From Aquabacterium sp. (GTDB lineage: Bacteria > Pseudomonadota > Gammaproteobacteria > Burkholderiales > Burkholderiaceae_C), in NCBI GenBank assembly GCA_023266355.1, contig JAHFQM010000004.1, positions 310,001 through 374,000 of the forward strand: 64,000 bases of DNA, read 5' to 3'. Below the pieces are notes generated by a model. That model ran no database searches, was not told where the DNA came from, and worked only from the letters and a program-made list of their open reading frames with translations. Of the stretch, positions 52,274 through 61,532 are shown one piece after another. A program made the translations under genes and the position numbers. Within the stretch, counting starts at the first letter, position 1, and each line of letters opens with the position of its first letter.

Positions 52274-52515
52274 CAAGCAGCGCGACAGGCTGCGTCAACA
52301 CGGCGGCAGGCCGTGGTTTGAACTCGGCAGGCGGCTGCAGGAGCCCGGCACGCCGAGCCGATTGGGCGGCACACGCAGCCCGGCGCCTGGCCTTTGCGGC
52401 TCACCGGCCCGCGCATGAAGCATGGCGCAGCACATCCCATCATCGACGACCCAAGCCAAACACGCCCCCCCCCAGACGCGCACCCACACCCAAAGCAGTT
52501 CGTTACTTCTTGTCT

Positions 52516-52544
52516 TTGCCCGGAAGTCGCGGCCCTGATAGATT
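52516..52544 (+). promoter_or_regulatory. Likely promoter of the PAAR gene
   Basis: TTGCCC and TAGATT with a 17-base spacer; start of transcription would be near 52551, 24 bases before the PAAR start codon. The nearby G-run (52563-52569) may serve as ribosome binding site. Confidence 0.5.
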
Positions 52545-52574
52545 GCCCCCACACAAAATTCAGGGGGGGCAGCC

Positions 52575-53174
52575 ATGCGGCCTTTCATCGTGTTGGGCGA
52601 CCGCACAGACCATGGCGGCGTGGTCATCGGCTCAACGCAAACCACGGACACCTTCGGCCAGCGCCTGGCGCGCGTGGGCGACCAGGTCACCTGCCCGAAA
52701 AAAGGGCACGGCACCACCGTCATCGTCACGGGTGATCCCACCATGATCGTGGATGGCGCCCCTGTGGCGCGCCACGGCGACAAGTGCGCATGCGGCGCCA
52801 CCTTGATTTCCAGTCAGGTGGTGTCTGGGGTTGGAGACCTGTCCAGCTCGGGCGGAGTCGCGCAGCGCACAAGCGCTGGACCAGGCAAGGACACCCGCCA
52901 TGACGTGAGCACTCACGCGCCACCGGCCAAAACACCCACCCACGATCTGCACTTCCTGGTGAGAGACGCAACCACCGGATCGCCGCTGCCGAACATTCCC
53001 TACCGCATCACGCTCGAAGACGGCCACGCCATCACAGGCGTCACCAACGATGCGGGTTTGACCGACAAGGTGCAAGCCCACAACGCCAAAATCGCAACCA
53101 TCGAGGCTCCCTACCATGGCCACAGCACAGGCAACACTGACACCGATCACGGACACGACACCTGCGGTTGTTGA
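52575..53174 (+). CDS. PAAR-domain protein with C-terminal extension
   Basis: 199 residues. The N-terminal PAAR domain (about 1-90), with GDRTDHGGVVI, VGDQVTCPKKGHG and ARHGDKCACG, forms the spike tip that caps VgrG of type VI secretion. The extension (about 110-199) starts with LHFLVRDATTGSPLPNIPYR and looks like a transthyretin-like or Ig-like domain. This resembles PAAR proteins that carry effectors. The last 59 bases overlap the start of the peptidase gene in another frame, so the two are co-translated. No other type VI genes are in the window. Confidence 0.85.
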   Translation: MRPFIVLGDRTDHGGVVIGSTQTTDTFGQRLARVGDQVTCPKKGHGTTVIVTGDPTMIVDGAPVARHGDKCACGATLISSQVVSGVGDLSSSGGVAQRTSAGPGKDTRHDVSTHAPPAKTPTHDLHFLVRDATTGSPLPNIPYRITLEDGHAITGVTNDAGLTDKVQAHNAKIATIEAPYHGHSTGNTDTDHGHDTCGC

Positions 53175-53760
53175 CATCCCCGCCAAGGAGCCCAGTGGTG
53201 CGCAGTGGGTGCCCAGGTATCCGACCAGCAAAGCCATCTCGGCGTGCTCAGAGCCATTTGCCCAGAACCTGGGTGCCTTCATCGCAGCACTGAAAGCAGC
53301 AGGGGCCTCCGTGAACATCAGCGCCACATACCGCCCCCCTGAGCGGGCTTACCTGATGCACTGGTGCTACATGATCAGCAACGAGGAGCAAGATCCCAGG
53401 ACCGTCCCCGAGAAGGCAGGCGTCAACATCCTCTGGGACCACCGAGACGCCAATGGCAGCTACGACAAGCCGTCTTCCATCCAAGCAGCCCGGGCCATGC
53501 TGAATGCCTATGGCATGCAGAATCTGCAAACCCCACCTGCGCTCAACACACGGCATACCCTGGGGCTGGCCGTGGACATGTCGATCACTTGGGGCAGTGA
53601 CCTCACCATCCAGAAAGCCGATGCGAGCACCGTCACCATCACCTCCACACCCCGGTCAGGCATGAACTCAGACCTGCGCGAGGTGGGCGCTTCCTATGGC
53701 GTGGTGAAGTTCGTCGGCGGGGCCGCAGACAAACCTCACTGGTCTGACAACGGACATTGA
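53116..53760 (+). CDS. M15-type zinc peptidase, probable type VI peptidoglycan effector
   Basis: 214 residues, no signal peptide. RHTLGLAVD carries His147 and Asp154 in the SxHxxGxAxD spacing, and DKPHWS carries His208. Together these are the zinc ligands of the VanY/DD-carboxypeptidase (M15) family, which cuts D-Ala-D-Ala or cross-link peptides. The 59-base overlap with the PAAR gene and the small lipoprotein gene right after it support a toxin delivered by type VI secretion. Activity is predicted, not shown. Confidence 0.72.
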   Translation: MATAQATLTPITDTTPAVVDIPAKEPSGAQWVPRYPTSKAISACSEPFAQNLGAFIAALKAAGASVNISATYRPPERAYLMHWCYMISNEEQDPRTVPEKAGVNILWDHRDANGSYDKPSSIQAARAMLNAYGMQNLQTPPALNTRHTLGLAVDMSITWGSDLTIQKADASTVTITSTPRSGMNSDLREVGASYGVVKFVGGAADKPHWSDNGH

Positions 53761-53762
53761 CG

Positions 53763-54083
53763 ATGCGCCGATTCACCCTCCTCCCGATCGCTGCTGGCGC
53801 GCTCATCCTGGCGTCTTGCGCCACAACCCCAGGCCCGGCCGGCTGTCAGCCTGCCTTGAACGACTTCCTTGAACGCCGGGAAATCTGCGATCACCTGCGC
53901 GGAGAGATCCCCGACCCAGACGACCCCGATGGCCTGCAAGCGGCCATCGCGGCCATCAACCAGCACTGCCAGGGCACCGATGAGGCGCTGCGCCGCATGA
54001 AAGCACGCTGCGCCTCAGACCCAGACGCCATGGCACGGCTGAACGCGCTGGCGCCGCGGATCGAGCGCAAGACACCCCATTGA
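53763..54083 (+). CDS. Small lipoprotein, possible immunity protein
   Basis: 106 residues. The signal ends in a lipobox (Leu-Ala-Ser-Cys, Cys near residue 20). Four or five further Cys and an alpha-helical mature part follow, with no known domain. Start ATG at 53763 is 3 bases after the peptidase stop; a TTG at 53757 is possible. Placement in the periplasm and next to a predicted peptidoglycan peptidase suggests an immunity protein that protects the producer. This is inference from gene order. Confidence 0.6.
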   Translation: MRRFTLLPIAAGALILASCATTPGPAGCQPALNDFLERREICDHLRGEIPDPDDPDGLQAAIAAINQHCQGTDEALRRMKARCASDPDAMARLNALAPRIERKTPH

Positions 54084-54122
54084 AGACGGGGTCAAGCGGC
54101 CAAGCCCCCTGGGCAACTCACC

Positions 54123-55403
54123 TCAATCCAGCACCACCGCGCCAGCCTCGGGGTAGAGGCGAGGGAACAGCATCGACAAAGCGTCCAGGGGGAAACCGAT
54201 GCGCACCTGACCTTTGGGCGAGTCGCTCTGGAGCAGGCCGTCATCGAGCATGGCCTTGAGCGCCTTGCGGCCCGTGCGCTCGCCCAGGCCCGTCATCTGC
54301 ACGAAGTCACCCCGGCTCACGGGGCCGGCGATCATCACGTGCTGCAGAGGCAAGATGAGCTCTTTGCGGTAATCGCTGGCATTGGGCCTGAGCTCCTTGG
54401 CCGTTTGCGCGCGGAACACGATCAGCGCGGCGATGTGCTCCTTGATGCGCGCCAGGTCCAGGACTTGGGTCATGAAGTCCACCTGGTCCTTGCACACGCC
54501 GATGAAGAAGCGGCACCACTCGACCAGCATGCGCTCACTGAGGTTGCCACGGCCATCGAGGTCGCCATGGCGCGGCATGTCGGCCTCGGACAGGCGCACG
54601 TAGTACTCGTCCTGCCTGCGCGCCAGACCGCGGTTGACCGACCAGAGCCCTCGCGTGAGGTGGTGCATCGCGCCATGCAACTGAAGCCGGCAAGCCCGCC
54701 CGTTGCCGTCGATGAAGGGGTGCACCCAGAGCATGCGATGGTGCTGGCATGCCGCAGCCACCAGGAAACTCTCCAACGCCCAGGGCTTGGCGTAGGCATC
54801 GTCAGCGGCGCGCAAGAAACGCGGCACAGCGTGCGCGATGGGCGGCTGGTGGCGCTGCACAGCGACATCCTGCTGGCGCAGTTGGCCGGGCACGATCACC
54901 AGGCCCGCCTCCGAGACCCGGTCATCCTGGCTGAGCCGTCTGTACAGCAGGTCGTGCGCCTTGACCAGCATCTCGCTCTGGAACGCCACAGCGTGGGCCG
55001 CATCGCCGGCATCGGGGTGCTGCTGGCGCACCGATGGATGGGCCGCTGCATGCGCCAACAGCGCCTCCAGCTCGGCCTCCGCCTCGATGTGCGCCAGCGC
55101 CAGGCGCTGCCGCTTGGCCACATCGGGTTTGTCAGAGAAGTCCTTGCGCAGGGCTTGCGCGATGTGGACCGGGTGGGTGCTCTGCCCTTCGATGCGGTTC
55201 GAGTAGTAGGAATTCATCGCGCGCGTGAGCTCGCGCAGCTGAGAACGCGTTTCTTCGTTGGTGGCCGCCTGCAAGCGCAATGAGGCCTCGACCACCGGAC
55301 GTGCCATGCGGCCGAGCTCGTCCAGGTGGTGGCCTGCCGGCATCAGGGGCAGGAACTGGTGCGGCTGATCGTAGAAGGCGATGGGCGTGGCTTGGACGGA
55401 CAT
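54123..55403 (-). CDS. Fic family AMP-transferase-like protein with winged helix
   Basis: 426 residues. The Fic core HPFIDGNGR (228-236) carries the catalytic His and the phosphate loop. An N-terminal SNRIEG motif (68-73) matches the self-inhibiting [S/T]xxxE[G/N] helix of class II Fic proteins, so it is probably autoinhibited. The C-terminal 80 residues form a winged helix. It should transfer AMP to a protein and may control its own promoter. The start MSVQ is chosen; GTG at 55415 is possible. The gene is convergent with the lipoprotein gene, 39 bases apart. Confidence 0.88.
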   Translation of the reverse strand: MSVQATPIAFYDQPHQFLPLMPAGHHLDELGRMARPVVEASLRLQAATNEETRSQLRELTRAMNSYYSNRIEGQSTHPVHIAQALRKDFSDKPDVAKRQRLALAHIEAEAELEALLAHAAAHPSVRQQHPDAGDAAHAVAFQSEMLVKAHDLLYRRLSQDDRVSEAGLVIVPGQLRQQDVAVQRHQPPIAHAVPRFLRAADDAYAKPWALESFLVAAACQHHRMLWVHPFIDGNGRACRLQLHGAMHHLTRGLWSVNRGLARRQDEYYVRLSEADMPRHGDLDGRGNLSERMLVEWCRFFIGVCKDQVDFMTQVLDLARIKEHIAALIVFRAQTAKELRPNASDYRKELILPLQHVMIAGPVSRGDFVQMTGLGERTGRKALKAMLDDGLLQSDSPKGQVRIGFPLDALSMLFPRLYPEAGAVVLD

Positions 55404-55430
55404 GGGGGTGCGCACGATTGACGCCGGTTG

Positions 55431-55466
55431 TTTTGCCGATCTTTCTGCCGATCACTTTGCCGGCTT
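55431..55466. repeat. Three 12-base direct repeats in the fic leader
   Basis: Three abutting 12-base units share TGCCGAT or TGCCGGC at the same phase (55431-55442, 55443-55454, 55455-55466). They lie between the predicted transcription start near 55470 and the fic start codon. A related TGCCGATCT copy lies at about 55568. Position and spacing fit an operator bound by a multimer, perhaps Fic itself through its winged helix. Confidence 0.5.
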
Positions 55467-55476
55467 CCATGCCGCG

Positions 55477-55505
55477 ATCCTAGCCTCAGCCCCCTTCCAT
55501 ATCAA
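55477..55505 (-). promoter_or_regulatory. Sigma70 promoter of fic
   Basis: On the minus strand TTGATA (55500-55505) and TAGGAT (55477-55482) are separated by 17 bases. Transcription would start near 55470, about 67 bases before the fic start codon. Confidence 0.65.
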
Positions 55506-55622
55506 GCACTTGCATGAAAATCAACCCATGCCTGAGGCCATCCAAGCGCAGATCTTCTGAGACTTTTGTGCCGATCTCGTTGCCGCACCGCTTCGGCGCT
55601 GAGCCCTCTGCCGTCAGCGCAC

Positions 55623-55648
55623 AAAAAAGGGCCCCTGTGGGGGCCCTT
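55623..55648 (-). terminator. Rho-independent terminator after pcaG
   Basis: On the minus strand a GC-rich stem (GGGCCCC with a short loop and GGGGCCC, 55629-55647) is followed by six T. It ends the aroQ/pcaHG-side transcript and marks the edge between catabolic genes and the fic/PAAR insert. Confidence 0.85.
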
Positions 55649-55703
55649 GGCGTTTCAGCGAAGCCCAGCTTGTGGCCGGCCTCGCACGTCGATCAGAGAC
55701 CGA

Positions 55704-56354
55704 TCACACGTCGAAGAACACGGTTTCCTTGCCGCCGTCCGGGGTGTCCTGGATGCGGATGTCGAAGCGGTACACCACCTCGCCGGCGCGCTGCTCGCGG
55801 GTGGCCAGCAGGGTCTTGCGGCGCACCTCCCACTCGATGCCATTCAGGATGGGGTCGGTGGCGTTGGCCAGGTCTTCGTCACCGAAGTACAGGCGGGTGT
55901 GCAGGCCGGTGTTGATGCCGCGCGCGAACAGGATCAGGCAGATGTGCGGGGCTTGCGCCTGGCCGTTCGCACCCACCACCTGGCCGGGCTTGATGGTCTC
56001 GAAGCTGTAGACGCCGGTGTCGAAGTCGGCGCCGGTGCGGCCCCAGCCGCGGAAGGCGGGGTCCAGCGGCTTGTCCTGGCGGTCGGCCGGGTGGGCGTAC
56101 TTGCCGGCCGCATTGGCCTGCCAGACCTCGATCAGCACGTCGCGCATCAGCGTGCCGCTGCCGTCGAACACGCGGCCTTCGACGCGGATGCGCTCGCCCA
56201 GGGTGGCGGGCTGCACCATCACGTTGCCGAAGTTGTTGTCGAAGATCTCGAAGCCGGCCTGTTGGGGCGCCAGGCCGATGTGCACGTAGGGGCCACCGGT
56301 CTGGGAGGGGGTCTCGGGGTAGCGGGTCAGTTGCGTGGTCAGTTGGATCGTCAT
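55704..56354 (-). CDS. pcaG: Protocatechuate 3,4-dioxygenase alpha subunit
   Basis: 216 residues. Intradiol dioxygenase fold; it contains VLIEVWQANAAGKYAHPAD and HICLILFARGINTGLHTRLYF. The alpha subunit lacks the full iron ligand set, and forms the heterodimer with PcaH that cleaves protocatechuate to 3-carboxy-cis,cis-muconate. It lies 16 bases after pcaH and ends before a strong terminator. Confidence 0.95.
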   Translation of the reverse strand: MTIQLTTQLTRYPETPSQTGGPYVHIGLAPQQAGFEIFDNNFGNVMVQPATLGERIRVEGRVFDGSGTLMRDVLIEVWQANAAGKYAHPADRQDKPLDPAFRGWGRTGADFDTGVYSFETIKPGQVVGANGQAQAPHICLILFARGINTGLHTRLYFGDEDLANATDPILNGIEWEVRRKTLLATREQRAGEVVYRFDIRIQDTPDGGKETVFFDV

Positions 56355-56370
56355 CTCGTGGGCCCTCGTC

Positions 56371-58190
<1,820 letters not shown>

Positions 58191-58216
58191 GGTCGGGGCA
58201 GCGCGGAGGGTGGACC

Positions 58217-59122
58217 TCAGCCCTGGCGCGCGCGCTTGAGGCGCATCTGGCCGGGCAGCGGCACCGAGCGTTGCAGCACGGTCTCGCCCAGCCACACGGC
58301 CGACTTGTGCGCCCGCTGCGCCACCGTGGCCGGCGGGATCTGCTGGTAGTCGTCGTTGAAGACTTCGAAGCTGTAGTCGCCGCGGTAGCCGATGCGGTCG
58401 AGCTTGCGCACCAGCTCGGCGACCTCGACGCTGTGCGCGCCCTCGCCAGGGAAGACACGGAAGTGGCGCGCGGTGTTGATGCGCTCCTCGACCGAGCGGA
58501 TCTCGTTCCACATGAAGTCGGCCAGCTGCACCAGGAAGATCTTGTCCGGGTCCACCTCGTCGAGCAGGTCCAGGTCGGTGCGGGTGGCGAAGGCGTGGAA
58601 GGAATCGACGCCCAGGCCGAGGTTGGGCATGTCGGCGCGGCAGACCGCGTCCCAGGCTTGCGGGAACTCGTTGATGGTGCGTCCCCAGGACAGGCCCTCG
58701 AAGGCCACCTTGATGCCGCGCGGCAGCGCCAGCATGGCCAGGCGGCGCAGGTCGGTGGCGATGGCGTCCATGTCGTCGGTGGCGTGCGTCGAGGTCGACG
58801 AGCACACCAGCAGCACCTTGGAGCCCACCGCCGAGCACAGCTCCAGCATGGCCTTGGCGATGTCCACCTTGTACTCGCGCAGGCCGCCGCTGAGGCCTTC
58901 GAAGTCGCGCAGCACCTGGAAGCCGGTCACGCGCAGGCCGCTGTCCTTGACGGCGCGGATGGCCGCCTCGACGCCGCCTTCGTGGCCGACGATGTCACGC
59001 GCGGACAGCATCACCTGGGTGAAGCCGGCCTCGCGCATGGCCTTGAGCTTGCCTTCCAGCGGGCCGGCCAGCGAGATGGTGTCCATCCCGAAGCTGTCAA
59101 TGTTGCCGTTGAATTGGGTCAT
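58217..59122 (-). CDS. 3-dehydroshikimate dehydratase (QuiC1 N-domain-like)
   Basis: 301 residues, sugar phosphate isomerase/AP endonuclease 2 TIM-barrel. GMDTISLAGPLEGKLKAMREAGF is the family start, AFEGLSWGRTINEF and FLVQLADFMWNEIRS carry likely metal ligands, and the late FEVFND segment ends the barrel. Predicted to dehydrate 3-dehydroshikimate to protocatechuate. In Pseudomonas QuiC1 this domain is fused to an HPPD-like domain; here that domain is a separate gene 15 bases upstream. It links hydroaromatic breakdown to pcaHG. Confidence 0.87.
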   Translation of the reverse strand: MTQFNGNIDSFGMDTISLAGPLEGKLKAMREAGFTQVMLSARDIVGHEGGVEAAIRAVKDSGLRVTGFQVLRDFEGLSGGLREYKVDIAKAMLELCSAVGSKVLLVCSSTSTHATDDMDAIATDLRRLAMLALPRGIKVAFEGLSWGRTINEFPQAWDAVCRADMPNLGLGVDSFHAFATRTDLDLLDEVDPDKIFLVQLADFMWNEIRSVEERINTARHFRVFPGEGAHSVEVAELVRKLDRIGYRGDYSFEVFNDDYQQIPPATVAQRAHKSAVWLGETVLQRSVPLPGQMRLKRARQG

Positions 59123-59137
59123 GCCGGGTCCTTCGCG

Positions 59138-60025
59138 TCAGGCGCGTTCGCTGTGCACCAGCTCGAACGACAGCCCGAAGAGCTGGCCGGCCACCACCGC
59201 ACCGCGGTCGCTGATGGGCGCGCGCGCCGACTCCGAGAACAGCACGCCGCGCTGCTTGAGCTCGGCCACCGCGGCGGCCACGTCGGGCGTGCCCAGGCCG
59301 ATGCGCTCGATGTACTCCTGGCCATCGGCTTCCAGCTCCAGGCCCGGCTCGGGCTCGACCAGCTGGAAGTAGAAAGTGCCGCAGGGGCTGCGCAGCAGGC
59401 GGCCCTTGGGCAGGATGCCAAAGCGCGTCTGGTCGGGGATGGTGGTGAAGCCGAACAGCTCGGCGTAGAAGGCCGTCCAGTCCTCGGTGCGCTCCCAGCC
59501 GATGTACTGCACGGCGCCGAAGAAGTGCATCTGGGCCAGGGCGGCCGGGCGCTTGGACACACCGGGGATGGGCACGAAGTCCACGTCGTAGATCGAGAAC
59601 TCCTTGTGGCGATCGACGAAGTAGATGCGGCTTGAGCCCACGCCGTGGATGGCGGGGATGTTGAGCTCCATCACCTCGACCTGCGTGGGCACGGCCCAGG
59701 CGCCCTTGTCCAGCGCACGGCGGTAGGCCAGGCTGGCGTCGCGCACGCGCAGCGCGATGGCGCCGATCACGGGGTTGCCCTGCGCACCGGCCAGGCGGCC
59801 ATCGGCGGCGTCATGGGCGTTGACGATGATGTTCATGTCGCCCTGGCGGTAGAGCAGCACTTCGCGCGAGCGGTGGCGCGCCACCGGGTGGAAACCCAGC
59901 GTCTCCAGCACCTGGCCCATGGCCTGGGGCTTGGTGGTCAGGTACTCGATGAACTCGATGCCCTCCATGCCCAGAGGGTTGTCGGTGGCCTGCAGGCCTT
60001 CGCGTTGGGTGTGGTCAATCTGCAT
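59138..60025 (-). CDS. HPPD-like VOC protein (QuiC1 C-domain-like)
   Basis: 295 residues with two VOC modules. GMEGIEFIEYLTTKPQAMGQ and FFGAVQYIGWERTEDWTAF open the two modules, and FQLVEPEPGLELEADGQEY resembles the C-terminal metal segment of 4-hydroxyphenylpyruvate dioxygenase. It matches the HPPD-like half of QuiC1-type dehydroshikimate dehydratases, which is not needed for dehydration in the studied enzyme as I recall. A true HPPD would be longer (about 350-390). It probably forms a complex with the product of the next gene. 24 bases downstream of aroQ. Confidence 0.8.
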   Translation of the reverse strand: MQIDHTQREGLQATDNPLGMEGIEFIEYLTTKPQAMGQVLETLGFHPVARHRSREVLLYRQGDMNIIVNAHDAADGRLAGAQGNPVIGAIALRVRDASLAYRRALDKGAWAVPTQVEVMELNIPAIHGVGSSRIYFVDRHKEFSIYDVDFVPIPGVSKRPAALAQMHFFGAVQYIGWERTEDWTAFYAELFGFTTIPDQTRFGILPKGRLLRSPCGTFYFQLVEPEPGLELEADGQEYIERIGLGTPDVAAAVAELKQRGVLFSESARAPISDRGAVVAGQLFGLSFELVHSERA

Positions 60026-60049
60026 GGTGTGGTTTCCGGGAAATTCAGA

Positions 60050-60505
60050 TCAGGCGTTCTTGGCACGGGCCACCAGGCCCTCGATGGCCAGGCGGTAGCC
60101 ATCGACACCGAAGCCCACCACGATGCCGGCAGCGGCCGGCGACAGGTAGGAGTGGTTGCGGAAGGGCTCGCGGGCGTGGACGTTGGAGATGTGCACCTCG
60201 ATCACCGGCACGCCGGTGCCCTTGATGGCGTCGTGCAGGGCCACCGAAGAGTGGGTGTAGCCGCCGGCGTTGAAGACCACGCCGATCAGCTCGCCGGCGC
60301 GGTGGGCGCGGCCGGCCTCGTGCAGCGCGTCGATCAGCGCGCCCTCGTGGTTGCTCTGCAGACAGGTGACCGTGTGGCCGTGCGGCTGGGCCGTGGCCAG
60401 GCACAGGGCCTCGACATCGGCCAGGGTGGCCGCGCCGTAGATGCCGGGCTCGCGCGTGCCCAGCAGGTTCAGGTTGGGACCGTTGAGGACCAGGATCGAG
60501 GCCAT
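60050..60505 (-). CDS. aroQ: 3-dehydroquinate dehydratase, type II
   Basis: 151 residues. [46 protein letters not shown] and [19 protein letters not shown] segments are the type II (AroQ/QutE) signature with active-site Tyr, Asn and His. Converts 3-dehydroquinate to 3-dehydroshikimate. Its place at the head of the dehydroshikimate-protocatechuate operon indicates a catabolic role. GGAG lies just before the ATG. Confidence 0.94.
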   Translation of the reverse strand: MASILVLNGPNLNLLGTREPGIYGAATLADVEALCLATAQPHGHTVTCLQSNHEGALIDALHEAGRAHRAGELIGVVFNAGGYTHSSVALHDAIKGTGVPVIEVHISNVHAREPFRNHSYLSPAAAGIVVGFGVDGYRLAIEGLVARAKNA

Positions 60506-60558
60506 GCGTGCGTCTCCGTGGCGCGTGATCTGCGCGCCTGTTGTGGGGGATGGGCACC

Positions 60559-60587
60559 AGCCTATGCAAATTGAAGCCCCCCCACAA
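60559..60587 (-). promoter_or_regulatory. Likely promoter of the aroQ operon
   Basis: On the minus strand TTGTGG (60582-60587) and TAGGCT (60559-60564) with a 17-base spacer. Transcription would start near 60552, about 47 bases before aroQ. Confidence 0.45.
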
Positions 60588-60600
60588 GCACATCAGCCCT

Positions 60601-60617
60601 CGATTGCGCGACAATCG
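60601..60617. promoter_or_regulatory. Inverted repeat between aroQ and the IclR gene
   Basis: CGATTG (60601-60606) and CAATCG (60612-60617) around CGCGA. It sits 14 bases upstream of the aroQ -35 box, the place for an activator, and 43 bases before the IclR start codon, where it could also act in autoregulation. Confidence 0.45.
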
Positions 60618-60659
60618 CTCACGGCGCGCGACACGCGTCTGTTACTGGGGTTATCACGC

Positions 60660-61433
60660 ATGGATGACAGCGACTTCCAGATCGCTCGCAAAGACCTGAT
60701 CGAAAGCCTGGGCAAGGGCCTGTCGATCATCGAAGCCTTCGACGACGAACACGTCCGGCTCACGCCCAGCGAGGCCGCGCGCCTCACCGGCATGACCCGC
60801 ACCGCGGCCCGCCGCTACCTGCTCAGCCTGGTCCACTTCGGCTACGCCGGCACCGACGGCAAGCTGTTCTGGCTGACCCCGCGCGTGCTGCGCCTGAGCC
60901 AGAGCTACCTGGGCGCCGCGCGCCTGCCGCGGCTGGTGCAGCCCTTCATCCAGCGCATCTCCATGCAGTGCGGCGAAACGGTCAACGTCAGCGTGCTCGA
61001 TGGCCACGAGGTGGTTTACGTGGCGCGCAGCAACTCGCCGCGCGTGGTCTCGATCGGCTACCACACGGGTGCGCGGGCGCCGGCCCACGTGGTCACCCCC
61101 GGCATCGCCATGCTGTCCACCCTCACCGACGAGGCCCTGGACGAGTGGATCGCCGGCCACTCCTTCAGCGGCTTCACCTCCTACACCGTCACCGACCGCG
61201 ACACCTTCCGCGCCAACGTGCGCCACGCCCGTGTGCTCAACCACTGGATCACGCATCAGCAGTTCGACCTGGGCCTGAGCGGCGTGGCCATGGCCCTGAA
61301 AGACCGCAAGGGCGAGTGCAAGGGCGCCATGGGCATGACCGTGCAGTCGCGCTCCTACACGCCCGAGCAGATCGAAGCGCAGTTGCTGCCGCTGCTGCAA
61401 GACGCCGTCCAGACCCTGCGCCCACTGCTCTGA
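60660..61433 (+). CDS. IclR-family regulator, PcaR/PobR-like
   Basis: 257 residues. The N-terminal winged helix (LTPSEAARLTGMTRTAARRYL) is followed by an IclR effector domain with VNVSVLDGHEVVYVARS and GIAMLSTLTDEAL. This matches PcaR/PcaU/PobR/CatR-type regulators of aromatic catabolism. Divergent from aroQ. It probably activates the aroQ-pca operon with a pathway intermediate such as protocatechuate or beta-ketoadipate. Start ATG gives MDDSDFQIARKD. Confidence 0.88.
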   Translation: MDDSDFQIARKDLIESLGKGLSIIEAFDDEHVRLTPSEAARLTGMTRTAARRYLLSLVHFGYAGTDGKLFWLTPRVLRLSQSYLGAARLPRLVQPFIQRISMQCGETVNVSVLDGHEVVYVARSNSPRVVSIGYHTGARAPAHVVTPGIAMLSTLTDEALDEWIAGHSFSGFTSYTVTDRDTFRANVRHARVLNHWITHQQFDLGLSGVAMALKDRKGECKGAMGMTVQSRSYTPEQIEAQLLPLLQDAVQTLRPLL

Positions 61434-61440
61434 TCGGCGC

Positions 61441-61470
61441 AAAAAAAGGCGCCCCTCGCGGAGCGCCTTC
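61441..61470. terminator. Bidirectional terminator between the IclR and porin genes
   Basis: AAGGCGC and GCGCCTT arms (61446-61470 region) form a hairpin flanked by a run of seven A on the left, so it is a strong terminator for the porin transcript on the minus strand, and may also stop IclR transcripts on the plus strand. Confidence 0.8.
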
Positions 61471-61532
61471 TGTCTGCTTGGCTGCCTGGCTTGTCGGCTT
61501 TTCAGCTTCTCAAGCCGCAGCCCACCGCTGCA

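Larger units (their letters stand above)
51873..52574. other. Non-coding region between the pca fusion gene and the PAAR gene
   Basis: 702 bases with no convincing gene. It contains a tandem array of degenerate 21-base units (52140-52273), palindromes of the form GCGGC-GT/AC-GCCGC (51962-51977, 52198-52209, 52239-52252), a run of nine C (52465-52473) and, near its end, the PAAR promoter. Open frames cross it on both strands but they are repetitive and lack family signatures. Confidence 0.6.

Noticed and set aside
51940..52746. Open frames across the 21-base repeats
   Set aside because: They are made of repeat-derived Ala/Arg/Cys-rich sequence and run into the PAAR gene in another frame; no start signal is seen.
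55132..55470. A 112-codon frame whose ATG lies at the predicted fic transcription start
   Set aside because: It mostly overlaps fic out of frame, becomes Arg/Pro-rich, and has no ribosome binding site; the Fic frame has the known motifs. A short leader peptide cannot be fully excluded.
59138..60025. Calling the VOC protein a true 4-hydroxyphenylpyruvate dioxygenase
   Set aside because: It is shorter than HPPD and lies in the dehydroshikimate operon next to the matching half of QuiC1.
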